Origin: Phylloscopus collybita
Lineage: Eukaryota > Chordata > Aves > Passeriformes > Phylloscopidae
Reading direction: 5' to 3'
Length of the DNA stretch: 64,000 nucleotides
NCBI GenBank assembly: GCA_027886175.1
Contig: JAJNNQ010000075.1
Location: 1,095,001 to 1,159,000 of the forward strand
The notes below the pieces were generated by a model, which was given only the letters and a program-made list of their open reading frames with translations, was not told where the DNA came from and did no database searches. Both the position numbers and the translations under genes were made by a program. Of this stretch, positions 34,269-45,413 are shown in pieces. Numbering within the stretch: the first letter of the stretch is position 1; the number at the start of each line of letters is the position of its first letter.

Positions 34269-35373
34269 TATATTCTCTTGCTCCCATGAAATAAAATCCA
34301 CATTATGTACGAGCAACAAGTAGAATTTATAATGGAAAACAGGGTTCTGAGTCTTCCTCAGAAATCCTGTTTTGTAGAATCATATGTCAATATCTATTTC
34401 TGTTTTAACTGTAATAAAATTTGTTTTAAAACATTTGACAATTGACACTTCTCACCAAACAGAATTTTGATGCTTCAAACCAGTCTAATAGCACTTACTT
34501 GGCTCTAATTTGGGGCATGAGGATAAATATTCCAATAAACAATTAAATAAATTTCCTTATAAATAAACTGCATTGTGTTTTCAGTGATGGGCCCAGAAGA
34601 ACATTTAAAGTAATCAGACTTTTATAACAGTGTGATGTTGAATTTAGCTCTTCCCATGCCCCCAACACACAGAGGCTCAGATTTAACCCACCTGGTTTCA
34701 AGAACTGGAATAAAATACCTACAATTTGGGGTTATTGGATTTCCATCCATGAATGCTGAGTTCCTTCCAGGGACAATACAGCTCCTCGGTGGCCATCAGA
34801 TTTGCCATCTGGAGGTTTTTCATGATTAATTTCAGCACAACCCGGTTAAATGCTGCTGGTGAATGCCCAGATTTGGACAGGATGCCTGTAGATTTCTGCT
34901 TGGTTAAAAATAAAACTCAGACACGAACCAACCGCTCTTGAACCCAGAAATAACAGCAGAACTGTGTGGTGACAGTCACAACATGGGCTGAAGTTGGTCT
35001 TGGTAATACCCTGCCAGATGGGTCATTAAAGTGATTGATGATGATATCACATTATCAGAGCTAAATTAGTTGGGGTATTAGAACTAATTGCTGGTCAGAA
35101 TGAGCCAGGAACAATTAGCGAGAGATGCTGATTGTGTCTGTGGGGATTTAACCTTCCATCAACTCATAGTTTTCAAGTCTTTAGGCCCCTTGGTTGAGTG
35201 GCAGCCAAACTGAAGGCTGGGAAAAAAAAGTAAGAAAATTCAGCGTAACAGTGAGGTCAGGTGGTTAAATTTGTCCATATTTGTAAATGTTCTCCTTCAC
35301 TTTGTTTGGGCTGTGGAAAGCTTAGGGAACCTCTGATAGAGAGAAGTGTGAGAGGGGAAAGGGATTCGTTGAG
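34269..35373. other. unique AT-rich sequence
   Basis: No repeat or gene recognised. The block 34,980-35,140 is rich in TAAT/ATTA and CATTA strings and is a reasonable candidate to test for conserved non-coding sequence; nothing in the window alone proves it. Confidence 0.4.
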
Positions 35374-35800
35374 GATCACAGAATCATGGAATGGTGTGGA
35401 TTGGAAGGGAATTTGAAGATCACCCAGTTCCAAGCCCCTGCTGTGGGCAAGGGCACCTCCCACTATCCCAGGTTGCTCCAAGCCCTGTCCAACCTGGCCT
35501 TGGACACTTCCAGAGATGAGGAAGCCACAGCTTCTCTGGGCAACCTGTGCCAGGGCCTCACACCCTCACAGGGAAGAATTTCTCCCTAATATCCAATCTA
35601 AACCCACACTCTCTAAGTTTAAAGCCATCACCCCTTGCACTGTCACACTGTCCCTTATCCAAAGTCCAGATCTCTTGGAGACCCTTTAGGTACTGAAAGG
35701 GGCTCTAAGGTGTCCCTGGAGCCTTCTCTTCTCCAGACTGGACAAACCCAACTCTCTCAGCCTGTCCCCATGGAAAGCAAGCCCTCTGATCATTTTTGTG
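35374..35800 (-). mobile_element. CR1 LINE
   Basis: About 430 bp from the terminal 'atcacagaatcatggaatgg' through 'gccagggcctcacacc' to 'ctctcagcctgtccccatgg'. Confidence 0.95.
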
Positions 35801-36217
35801 GCACAAAAGATGTCCCATGAAAGCAGATGAGAACCCAGAAATAAACTTGGCACGTTACAGCTGCTGCCCTGCTGGCAACGGCTACCATGGCTCCAAATCC
35901 TTTTTTTTTTTTTTTAATAAATGTCCTCTGTCAGAAATTTTTTGCCTCTATTTTTCCAATTGGGAGGTTGTTCCAACCATCTCCTTCTATTTTGTCTCCT
36001 GCATTTATGCAGAGCTGGTTTAGATCTCTTTATTCTTTTGCTGGTGATGTCCTTTAGTCCAAACAGTCCCCATTCCTTGGCATTTCCCTCCCAGATGTAT
36101 TTACAGACAGCAGCCAATCCATGACCAGCAGTTGCTTTGTCCAGCTGCATGAATTGAGCTCCCACAGTCACCCCTGTAGGTTCTCCTGGCCCTGAAATCC
36201 TCAAGGTGTTGCACGAT
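35801..36217. other. unique sequence with poly-T
   Basis: A 15-base T run at about 35,900-35,915. Nothing else recognised. The last six bases, 'cacgat', are the left target duplication of the LTR that follows. Confidence 0.5.
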
Positions 36218-36905
36218 TGTCACAGCACGACACAAAAGAAACAACACTCACACACTGGGATGTCCAAGGCAAAAAAGGGCAGTTTATTTACAGACCTTGA
36301 TATTTATAGAATTCCAGCAGTGACCATGGATTGGAGGAAGAAAATCCTCCTCTCCAACCACACTGGTCAACCCAACAGTCCATCAACAGTCTCCTCCTTA
36401 TGAGAAGAATGTAAACATAGAGAGATGGTTACAGTAACAAATAGGTCGTTTATGTGAAAATCGTGAGAGACTCCATTGCAGAAGGTAAACACAGAAGGCT
36501 GAAATAGAATGTTGTCTGGGTTTTTGCCGTTCTCCTCTGTCTCCTTTAAGGAGTTTGTAAAAGTCTTGTTTTTAGCCTTCTGTGTCTTTGGAGTCAGATA
36601 CACTTTCATATGAACAAGCCATTTGTTATAGTAAAGTCTAGAGATGTTTACATTCTTTTCATAAAGGAGGAGACTGTTGATGGACTGCTGCATGGTACAG
36701 TGTGGTTGGAGAAGAAGATTTTCTTCCTCCAATCCATGATCACTGCTGGAATTCGATAAATGCTGGTTCTGTAAATAAAGTCCTTCTTCTTTCCACCTCG
36801 GACATCGCAAGGTGTGGGTGTGAGTTCTTTATGTCGGTTGTGACAATAGAACTTTAGAAAAACTTCTTAAAAAGACAGAGGACAGCAGAAAAAACCCAGA
36901 CAACA
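36218..36905 (-). mobile_element. outer solo LTR, split by a second LTR of the same family
   Basis: A minus-strand LTR whose 3' part is 36,218-36,509 and whose first ~60 bases are 36,846-36,905. On the minus strand it starts TGTTGTCTGGG and ends ...TGTGACA. The flanking 6-mers are 'cacgat' (36,212-36,217) and 'catgat' (36,906-36,911), one transition apart, as expected for an old 6-bp target duplication of ERVK type. The two pieces rejoin once the inner LTR and one copy of its duplication 'atagaa' are removed, giving about 346 bp. No retroviral genes are attached. Confidence 0.9.
36510..36845 (+). mobile_element. inner solo LTR, inserted in reverse orientation
   Basis: A complete 336-bp LTR from TGTTGTCTGGG to GGTTGTGACA, with a poly-A signal 'aataaa' at 36,774-36,779. 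A perfect 6-bp target duplication 'atagaa' (36,504-36,509 and 36,846-36,851) fixes both ends. It is homologous to the outer LTR but in the opposite orientation, so the locus forms a near-palindrome of about 290-bp arms. Confidence 0.95.
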
Positions 36906-36911
36906 CATGAT

Positions 36912-37786
36912 TTCCTGGTGGGATTTGTTCTTTGGGATCGGAGCTGCACTTGATGTTCCCTGTAAAGTTGTACTTGAAACTTGCGTGATATAATTCCTTC
37001 TTTATTTCCTTCCAAAATATCAATGAACACTTGGCAGGGCTGCATTAATCACATGAGTGTGGCAAACTGTGAGTAAGTGGAGTGGAGGCATCTTGGCAGG
37101 AGTTCCACCAGACTCCCCTGACGCAAGTGAGTCAATAATTCTCGGTTGTTTCAGGCGTTAATTATTCTTCTCAACCTGACAAAGACACCAGAATTTTGTG
37201 GGATAATTCATGGCATTGACTCTGTCGATACAGGAAGTCAATCTTTATTGACTCCACGGTGATTTGGGGGTGATTAACCTGTGATTACTTGTGTTGCAGA
37301 CAGGGAATGTTAAATGGGACAGATCTCTCCCCTTGGAATTTCATTCACATCCTTGGAACTTTCTTTTCCATTATTTCCATCTACCTGACCCCACTCCCTC
37401 CATCTCTTGCTCTTCCTACTGTTCCTCGTAGCTCATGTTTTAAATTTCACCTATTTTTTCAATGCTTTTATCTCCAAGGTATTTTGTTTCTCCATTTATG
37501 AGAACTGGGTTGTCCTTCCTTGGGAAAATTCCATGGAAAATTCTGTGTGAACCTAAAATTTCCCCTGCTTTTTGCAACATAATGATTCCTGAAAAATATA
37601 AGTAAAACAAACCTCAAGAATGATTTCTGGGTGAGTTAGCTAATAAACCTTTTCCAGCCTTTTTTCTTTTGTTCTTTCTTTCTTTCCCCCCATACCTTTT
37701 CTACTACTTGGAATAGTCTTGATCTCCTAGGAAAATATGGGAAAGAGGAGTCAAGTGGAAGATCTTCTTTTCTTTGGCTATAGCTA
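36912..37786. other. unique sequence
   Basis: Nothing recognised. Confidence 0.5.
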
Positions 37787-37885
37787 AAATCATGGAATCA
37801 TCACATTATTTAGGTTGGAAAAGACCTTAAGGATCATTGAGTCCAAGCATTAACTCAGCACAATCTCATGTTCCACTGCTGTTGT
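37787..37885 (-). mobile_element. CR1 LINE 3' end
   Basis: 'aaaatcatggaatcatcac', 'ggttggaaaagaccttaagg', 'tcattgagtccaagcatt'. Confidence 0.85.
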
Positions 37886-38924
37886 CATTTCCACTTCCTT
37901 TTCCAATGGGAAGTTTTCCAGACATAAAGATATAAATTTATAATGTATATTAGATATTGTTATTATGTGTTTACAATATATTTTTAAATTTTTCCGTTCC
38001 TTTCTTTTTTTCCCCAATTTCCCTTCCTTTCACTCTCAGCTAAAAGGGTGCAAAAAAGAAAATTAAGGGGGGAAAACAGAAAGAAATGAACTTGAAAATC
38101 TATTTTTACCTGGAGTTGGGAAAAGGGAATTCTATTTGACCTTTGCTTTACAAGACAATGCAAACAAGAATTGTTTTAGGACTTTCTCAGGAAAAGCAGT
38201 GGGATTCACAAAGTCAAGGTGTCTGTCTGCACTGGGGAGATCAGCTCCCATTTCCAGTTGCACCCTGTCCTTGAAATTTTGAATATTCCTTCAGGCACCA
38301 CTTTTTGTTTGTGCTTCCTGGACTTTTTGAAACACCTTTGCTCTTCCAGCTCAAGTTCAAAGTTCAAATCAGGCAATGAGGAAAAAACACTCCAAAAGGA
38401 GATGAACCTCCAAGATAAGACAGGCTAATATGTGGAATATATTTATTGCTTTACTGTTTTGTTTATTTCTCTGCCATTCTTTTTAATTAGAATAGCAATT
38501 GATTTTCCATTGTCAAGAATAACTACATTCCAATCAGCAGAATCTGGAATATTAAGTAGACTTAATTTTTTTTATATGGAACCCATAACAATGTTAATAT
38601 TAAAATGTCATCAGTCTCGCTAAGATACATAATGAGCATGAAATGAACAGATTTTTTTTTTATCCCCCTCCTTTTGTAGATCCAATTTAAATTACAAATG
38701 TTCCTGATAAAATTTGCACAGACTAATTTGGATATCACAGACAATTATTTCCACTTTGGAGAGGAAAAAAATACTCCAAAAATCCCACAAAAAATTTGGA
38801 GAGGCCTGATAAATCTGACATGTTCCTTAACCTCAAGTCTCTCAGGAGTGGCAGTTTAGAAAAGTTAAATACTTCTCACTTTAAAATTGCTTCTTTGTCT
38901 GGAAAGAAAATCCAGGCAATCATT
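37886..38924. other. unique AT-rich sequence
   Basis: No gene or repeat recognised. Confidence 0.5.
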
Positions 38925-39550
38925 AAATCATGGAATGCTTTGGGTTGGAAGGAGCCTTGAAGGTAATTTTGTTTCAACTCCTGCCATGGACAGGGACACC
39001 TTCCACCATCCCAGGTTGCTCCAAGCCCTACCCAATGTGGCCTTGAACACTTCCAGGGGTGGGGCAGCCACAGCTTCTCTGGACACCATGTGCCAGGGCC
39101 TCACCACCCTCACAGGGAAGAATATTTTCCTCATATCCAATCTACACCCACCCTCTGTAAGTTCGAAGCCATTCCAAATAATGTCTCTCCATCTTTCTTG
39201 CCAGCCCCTTCAGGTACTGGAAGGCCACAGTTAGGTCACCCTGGAGACTTTTCTTTTCCAGGTTGAACAATCCCAATTCTCTCACAGCCTCTCCTCACAG
39301 CAGAGCTGCGGCATCCCCCTGCTCACCTTGGTGCCTCCTCTGGATTCACTCCAGCAGCTCCATGTCCTTCCTGTGCTGGGAACCCAGAGCTGGAGGCAGC
39401 TCTGCAGGTGGGGTCTCACCTGAGAGGGGCAGAGGGGCAGAATCCTCAGCTGCTTCCCACCCTGCTTTGGGTGAACCCAGGACACATTTGGATTTCTGGG
39501 CTCCAAGTGCACGTGGCTGGGTCATGTCCAGCCTCTCACCCACCAGCTCT
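38925..39550 (-). mobile_element. long CR1 LINE, 3' part
   Basis: 626 bp from the 3' terminus to 'ctctcacccaccagctct', where a second CR1 interrupts it. The sequence aligns with the opposite strand of the CR1 at 10,515-11,372. The rest of this element continues at 39,757. Confidence 0.95.
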
Positions 39551-39756
39551 CACAGAACCACAGAATTTCTAGGTTGGAAGAGACCTTCATGATCAGCAAG
39601 TCCAACCCATGCTCTAACACCTCAACTAGACCATGGCACCAAGTGCCACATCCAGTCTTTTTTTAAACACATCCAGGGATGGTGACTCTATCATCTCCCT
39701 GGGCAGGCCATTCCAGTACTTTATCACTCTTTCTGTGAAAAACTTTTTCCTAATCT
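39551..39756 (-). mobile_element. CR1 LINE inserted into another CR1
   Basis: Begins 'acagaaccacagaatttc' with its own 3' terminus and ends 'aactttttcctaatct', after which the outer CR1 continues exactly where it stopped. It belongs to the subfamily with 'gatcagcaagtccaaccc'. No long target duplication is visible. Confidence 0.92.
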
Positions 39757-40000
39757 CCAAGTCCTTCTCCCCTGGGCTGCTCCATCTGCTCATCTTCAGC
39801 CTGGATTGATCCTGGAGTTTGCCCCAACCCACGGTCAGCACCAGCACTTGGTCTTCTCAGACCTTATGAGATTCCCATGGGTGACTTTTCCAGCTTGTCC
39901 TGGTCCCTCTGGATGGCCTTGTCCTTCAGCTGTGTCACTTAGCCCTTCTAAGTGACATCTGCTGCCCTTCCCTCATCCACTGATGCAGCAACTCCATCCT
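39757..40000 (-). mobile_element. long CR1 LINE, 5' part after the nested insertion
   Basis: Resumes with 'ccaagtccttctcccctggg', the block that follows 'ccaccagctct' in the uninterrupted copy at 10,515. It continues through 'ccagcttgtcctggtccctc' toward the decayed reverse-transcriptase box near 39,950, then fades. Confidence 0.85.
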
Positions 40001-40568
40001 AGAGGCCACAAGGTTGATTGTCTCCATCAATTTCTCCTCTGAGTATTCACATTCCAGAACAAATTGTTTCAAGGGAGCTCAAATCCATTTCAGATTCCCC
40101 TTTGTCACATGCCTTGTTTACCATGGAAAAACAGCAGCCACAAAGTGTTAGTTAACAGTGGTTTTTGTGCCTTAAATTGGCATCCTAATTCCACATAAAT
40201 TAACTTCGATGTGCACGCTCGGAATGCTCGGAATGAACTTTGCTGTGTTTCCTGATATAAAAGGATGCATTTCCCACCAAGTTGTCAAAACCCCATAGCA
40301 ACGGGGTTGCCTCAGGTCTGGTCCACTGAAAACGCTCTTGTCAGAACACTGGGATGAAGGAACAGCACCTTTCCTGTGGATATGGTTTTACCTCTGTAGA
40401 ATTCCTTATATCCATACAGATAATGCCTGAAAAACAGGGAGGAAATCAGAACAAGTGTTTTAAAAAACGATGAATATTCTCCTGCAGTATGCACAGAGCA
40501 TTAAGTACTGCCCAGCTGTATTAATAATATTATAATTAAAACAGATGTTAATTTTTTTCAAGATGGGG
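40001..40568. other. unique sequence
   Basis: Nothing recognised. Confidence 0.5.
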
Positions 40569-41088
40569 TGTCCTAGGTTACAATGTAAAATTGTGCCCAA
40601 AGATGTATTCTATCCCCATGAGCCGTTGGAGCCAAGGTGGGGCAGTGTTCTCCTTATCTTCTGTTAACGAGCCCAACAATGCCCTCCCGGAAGACATTAT
40701 CTCTGTTTAATGGACCATCAAGGATCCATTTGCACGACTGATAAGATGAAATCATACCATTGTGAGATGCTCTGCCCAGGGGGAGGAGCCAAGCATTCCC
40801 ACTTGGATATAACCCAGGGTTTGAGACCTCACTGGCAGCTTCTATCCACTGAACTCTCAGAGGAGACGAGCTTCCAGACGTTTCTACAGGGATCACTGCT
40901 TTGGATCATCTCTGCTCCAGCAGAACCACATCTGCTGCTCCAGGAGGATTCCCGGACTGCTTCAAACACCCTGCCCAACAGGGTGTTAGGTTGTATAATT
41001 CCATTTATTTCACCTTTTTTCCCTTCTTCTTCTATTAAATTGTATCTCTGACTGGGAGTCTCACTGGTTTTGCTTTCAAACCAGTACA
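40569..41088 (+). mobile_element. solo ERV LTR, short relative of the TGTCTTGG family
   Basis: 520 bp from TGTCCTAGG to CCAGTACA with a perfect 5-bp target duplication 'tgggg' (40,564-40,568 and 41,089-41,093). The left and middle parts match the 740-bp LTRs ('ggtggggcagtgtt', 'gtgagatgctctgccc', 'cagaaccacatctgctg', 'ccctgcccaacaggg'). The right end ('attaaattgtatctctgac' to the terminus) is unrelated to theirs and the T/G microsatellite is absent. It has a clearer TATA-like 'ggatataa'. Confidence 0.93.
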
Positions 41089-41093
41089 TGGGG

Positions 41094-41449
41094 TCTATCT
41101 ATTTATTGGCTGATCCTATAAACTCCTTTATAAACTCTCATTATACACCCAGAACAATAAGGGCACTGATTCACAGCTCTGCTGGAATAAATAAAAGCTA
41201 CCAAGAGACTTTGGTGTTGTAGCTGCGGGTCATTAAAAGGATGTCACAATTAATGGAAAATTGGGAGAAATGGGGCAATTTCCTGCTGCTTCCTCTCCTT
41301 GGTGTGTTCCTCACCCACTGTAGGCTTCAGCTGGCTTTTAAAGGAAGGCTGGCTTGGGATGACCTGAGGTGGGATTTGCCTCATCTAAGTGTAGATGTTG
41401 ATAAAATGGGAGATTCTGTTTAATATTCCCATTTCCAAAAGCATCATCC
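41094..41449. other. unique sequence
   Basis: Nothing recognised. Confidence 0.5.
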
Positions 41450-41645
41450 TTCCCTGGAGAAAAGGAGGCCTTGTGGGGGGACCTTCTGGCTCTCCACAAC
41501 TCCCTGACAGGAGGGTGGAGGCAGAGGAGATCAGGATCTGCTCCCAGGGAACAAGGGACAGGACAAGAGGGAACAGCCTAAAGCTGTGCCAGGAGAGATT
41601 CAGGATGGGCATCAGGAAGGATTTCTTCCTTCCTCTGGAGATCAA
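41450..41645 (+). mobile_element. CR1 LINE ORF2 fragment lacking its 3' tail
   Basis: One open plus-strand frame (within 41,395-41,724) shows the CR1 ORF2 C-terminal pattern, including the string DRTRGNSLKLCQ and then R-M-G-I-R-K-D-F-F. The element stops there; the 3' tail that CR1 copies normally keep is gone. Confidence 0.85.
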
Positions 41646-42231
41646 GAAACAACAAATCTCCTGCGCAAATGTTCTCCGAGTTAATATAGGCCCTGTCAGG
41701 CCAGTCCTAAATAATTATTTATAATGGACTTCTGAAAAGATCAATTTTCGCCCTTCAGTATCAAGCATTTTCCTCCTTGTTCAGACGCCGGGAATAAAAG
41801 ATAACAATCAAATTTTGTACGTGTCACTGAGCTTGTGGGGGGCTAAGTAAGAAGGATGGAATCGTCTGTGTGGTGACACAGGGATCGTTCAGTAAACAGT
41901 GCTCAGACAAATAGTGTGTATTTCAAGGAGGCCAAGATTCTGCAGAGCAAATAAAGCAGCTCAGTCATCCATCAGGGGTTGACTCCATCCTACAGATTAC
42001 CATATAGAGTGGATTGATTTTTTTTTTTTTTTTTTTAATAGGGCTTACACAAAGCAGTAACTCTGGGAAAGGCTCATGGCAGATAATCAGGCAAATACGA
42101 GCTCCTACTTCCATACAAGAGCCAAGAAGGACTAATGGGATTCCTTGAGGCATAAACACGGATCCTCCATTTGGCCAAGATTGTGTTAATTCTGTCGCTG
42201 GTGAGATTATGGCCGTGTTACAGTAGAAAGA
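41646..42231. other. unique sequence with poly-T
   Basis: Poly-T of about 20 bases at 42,018-42,037. Nothing else recognised. Confidence 0.5.
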
Positions 42232-42545
42232 AGTTGATAAACTGGAGGTGGTTCAGAGCAGAGTCATTAAAACATTGGATTTGTCTTAAAACAGAATGAA
42301 CAGAGCCTGCTTAGCAGAGGGAAGATCAAGAAATGCTTTGATCACAGTCTGTAAAAATTTACACCAGTTTAGCTGCGCCAAAAAAAGTCCAACAGCATCC
42401 CTTGGAAAGTGAAGCTGGATAAACTCAAAGAAGAAATCTGAGTCGAGCTCCTTTTTAGTATTGAATATAATCATGGGGTAGAACTTTTGTAATGGCTTTT
42501 GAGCATAATTAATCACTGCCAATTTCTAAATCAGGACAGAAAGCC
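42232..42545 (+). mobile_element. ancient L3/CR1-like LINE remnant
   Basis: Far more diverged than the other LINEs. The order 'gtggttcagagcagagtc', 'ctttgatcacagtctgtaaa', 'gtgaagctggataaactc', 'cataattaatcactgcc', 'aatttctaaatcaggaca' matches the ORF2 C-terminus of the old amniote L3/CR1 group as I know it from turtles and crocodilians. No open frame survives. Confidence 0.55.
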
Positions 42546-43204
42546 TCTTAAAACACTGTGATAATACAAACCAAGTGTTGACTCCAATAAATCTCCTGGA
42601 TATTGGACCTGGCAGCAAAAAATATGTGCTGGAACACACTGAACTCTTGACTACTCTTGTGGAGAGCTTATTCTGTGTCCTGGAAGTGTAGGACTGGATG
42701 CATGGCATCAAATTTTCAGACTTTTCTCTTCTGATCCTAAGAATAAAAGAAGATAGAGGATTTTATCCACCGCATCAAACAATTCCTGGGTGACCTGGAG
42801 ACCACTGAAAGAAAGCAAAGCAATATTAAAGGGAGAATGTCCTGCTGCAGCTTCTGAGGGACTCTTGCCATGTGTAGCTATTTAAACCTCTGGAATGGTT
42901 ACAGCTTCCTGCCTTCAGATGTTCAGGGCAGGTCCCATCAAGATCCATTTCAGCTTTTGCACTTTAACTCTTCCTTTCACATCTTCCATTGTAATATCCA
43001 AATAACTTCTTAATTCTGTAATTAAATTAAATTTTCTTCCTTTTTTTTTTTTTTTTTTTCCTCCCTCTCTCTCTTCCGTTTCTGGGTAAAAAAAACCACC
43101 TAAAGCATCTTCAAAATTTCAGACATGGTTCTTTTGTGTCCTGGCAGCCAAGAGGGCAAACCCCAGCCTGGGATACATCAAACTCAGTGAAACCAGCTGG
43201 TCAA
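42546..43204. other. unique sequence with poly-T
   Basis: Poly-T at about 43,042-43,059. Nothing else recognised. Confidence 0.5.
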
Positions 43205-43545
43205 AACAGAGGATGATCCCACTGTATCCAGGATTGGAAAGACCTCACCTTGAACACTGAATGCAATTCTGAGCCCTATGTGAATGTCCTTGAATGTGTC
43301 CAGAGCAGGACAACAAAGCTGGTGGAAGGGCTGGAAGTTGTGTCCTGTGAGGAGTTACTGGGAAGTTTGGGATTTCCTGAGGGGAAGAGGAAGGGGAGGT
43401 GCTGAGTTCTCTACTTGGGATTCAGGGACAGGATTAATGGGAATGATTCAGAGCACATGGGGAGGTTTAGACTGGACATCAGGAAGCATTTCTTCACCAA
43501 GAGGGTGGTCAGCCCTGAGCTGGTCAGAGAGTTGGACTGGATCCT
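43205..43545 (+). mobile_element. CR1 LINE
   Basis: ORF2 C-terminal region ('gtccagagcaggacaacaaag', shown here in part, then 'ggaggtttagactggacatc', 'ttcttcaccaagagggtgg'). The tail is lost after about 43,545. Confidence 0.85.
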
Positions 43546-44709
43546 TCTCCTCCCCAGATCCAGAGGAAGAGGCACAACAGGAGCCATCAGGAGGAAAGGG
43601 AGTGATGAACTCTTGTTCATGGTCTCAGCACCTCCTGCTCCAGCAGGGCTGGTGACCTGGATCCAGATCAACAGTCAGAATATTGTGGATGTAGGAAGAT
43701 GAGGATGAAAAGGCCGTAGTGACCATCCGGGGAAATCAGTGACCTCTCTGACCCCAGATGTGTCCTGGATCACTGATGACTTCCTGCTCACATTTCTCAA
43801 TCTCCGTCCCTTCACCTAGGCTATCTTCTGTCACATAATTACCTGTAGCTTCGTTTACCTCTCTCACGCACAGAAATCCCATAAAATCAGGTACACTTTG
43901 TCAGCTAAAGGCTCATCCAGCTGACATCCTGTCAACTAAAGGCCCGTCCTGTCTCAGAGTGCCCAAAATCCCACCGTAAGCACAGGAAAAGTATTTCCCT
44001 AAGCACAGAGAAAGCTCAGGAGGGCTTTTTTTTTTTTCTCTCCTACCCTCCACTGTTCAGTCATTTCTATCTTCAAGACTTCCAGAGATGCTCTCTGTGT
44101 CCCAGCAGCCTTTGATGGATTTATATTCTGGGAGCTATCAATTTATTCCATGAGCTCCACTAAGCTTTTAGCATCCATCATATCCTGGCACAGCTTGACT
44201 ACAGTTTGAATAAAGAACCACCTGCTTTTGTTTCTTTTGATTCCTCCCAGTGGCCTCTTACCATCACCCTGGAGGAAACAGAACAATTAACCCTTACCTG
44301 TTGTCTCCAAGCTACTCATGAGATTCTCCATCAAACTCAATAACTTCCAAACTGAGGGATCATTTGTTTAGTGAACTCTGCAGGCCTGGTAATGAATTTG
44401 AGCTTCTTTTGTGACTTTTTTTTTTTTTTTTTTTCCTGAGGCTTGGAGGATGGGGAGGTACTGGCAGAAACTTACCAGGAAAAATCAAGTCTGAAGAATG
44501 GCAATCCAGATTGCCATTATAAATTATTATATCTGTGTTTAAATTACACTGCAGTGACAAGAAAGTGACTATTTACCCTCTGGAATAGGTTCCACAAGTC
44601 TCTGTGGTAAAGGGTTGGCTTTTTTGAAAGCTGCAGTTGGCAAAAAATAAGTGACCTGTCAGCAGCTCTGAGTCAGCCTGATGGACCTGATCAAAGAGTT
44701 TACCAGGAA
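43546..44709. other. unique sequence with poly-T runs
   Basis: T runs near 44,027-44,037 and 44,418-44,433. No gene recognised. Confidence 0.5.
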
Positions 44710-44912
44710 ATAAAATCCTGGAATGGTTTGGGTTGGAAGGGGCCTGAAAGATCATCTCATTTCAAACCCCTGCCATGGGCAAGGACCCCTCCCACAAGAC
44801 CAGGTTGCTCCAAGCCCAATCCAGCCTGGCCCTGAATTCTTCTAGGGGTGGGGCAGCCACAACATTTTTCCAGGGCTTCACATCTGAATTTATTCCCAAA
44901 ATCTAACCTGAT
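44710..44912 (-). mobile_element. CR1 LINE 3' tail
   Basis: 'aaaatcctggaatggtttgg', 'ccatgggcaaggacccctcc', 'ggtggggcagccacaac' in order. Confidence 0.92.
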
Positions 44913-45413
44913 ATGAGTTAATACAATAACAGAGTCCAAAGAGTGTAAACATCTCAAATCCCAACTGGGCCATGAGTGATGAAAAATTGCCTCTATTTAG
45001 GCACTCTCTTTTATACGTCTGTTTTAAGGAGTTAAAGAACTTTGGTGTTTGAAGGTTTGAATTTTGGTGGATTGCAGTTTTAATAAAAAATTTAAAAATA
45101 CTGTTTTCATGTGGAGTAGAGAAAAAAAAAAAAATCTTCTTATAGATCCAGAGCCGTGGAGACTGGAGATCCTTGGAGGGGGGAACAGAGAGGTATCTTG
45201 CATCCTGCCCATTTCCAGATCTGTTAATTTAAACTTTCCAGTGAAGGGGCGAATCCTTTGGCAACTTTTGGAGCACAGGGCTGTAATTTCCTGGTGGTTT
45301 TGGGCTGGCTGTCAGCCCCTGACAAAAGGTGGCTGAGGAACCTGCTGCTACCGATGGCATGAACACGTCTCTCCCTGGCAGGATGTGATGGGATGATTGT
45401 TTTCCAAACAAGG
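44913..45413. other. unique sequence
   Basis: Nothing recognised; a short poly-A near 45,121-45,133. The last five bases 'caagg' are the target duplication of the next LTR. Confidence 0.5.

Noticed and set aside
36218..36905. The palindrome as a DNA transposon with terminal inverted repeats
   Set aside because: The arms are two LTRs of one family; the inner one has its own 6-bp duplication and poly-A signal, which a single inverted-repeat transposon would not explain.
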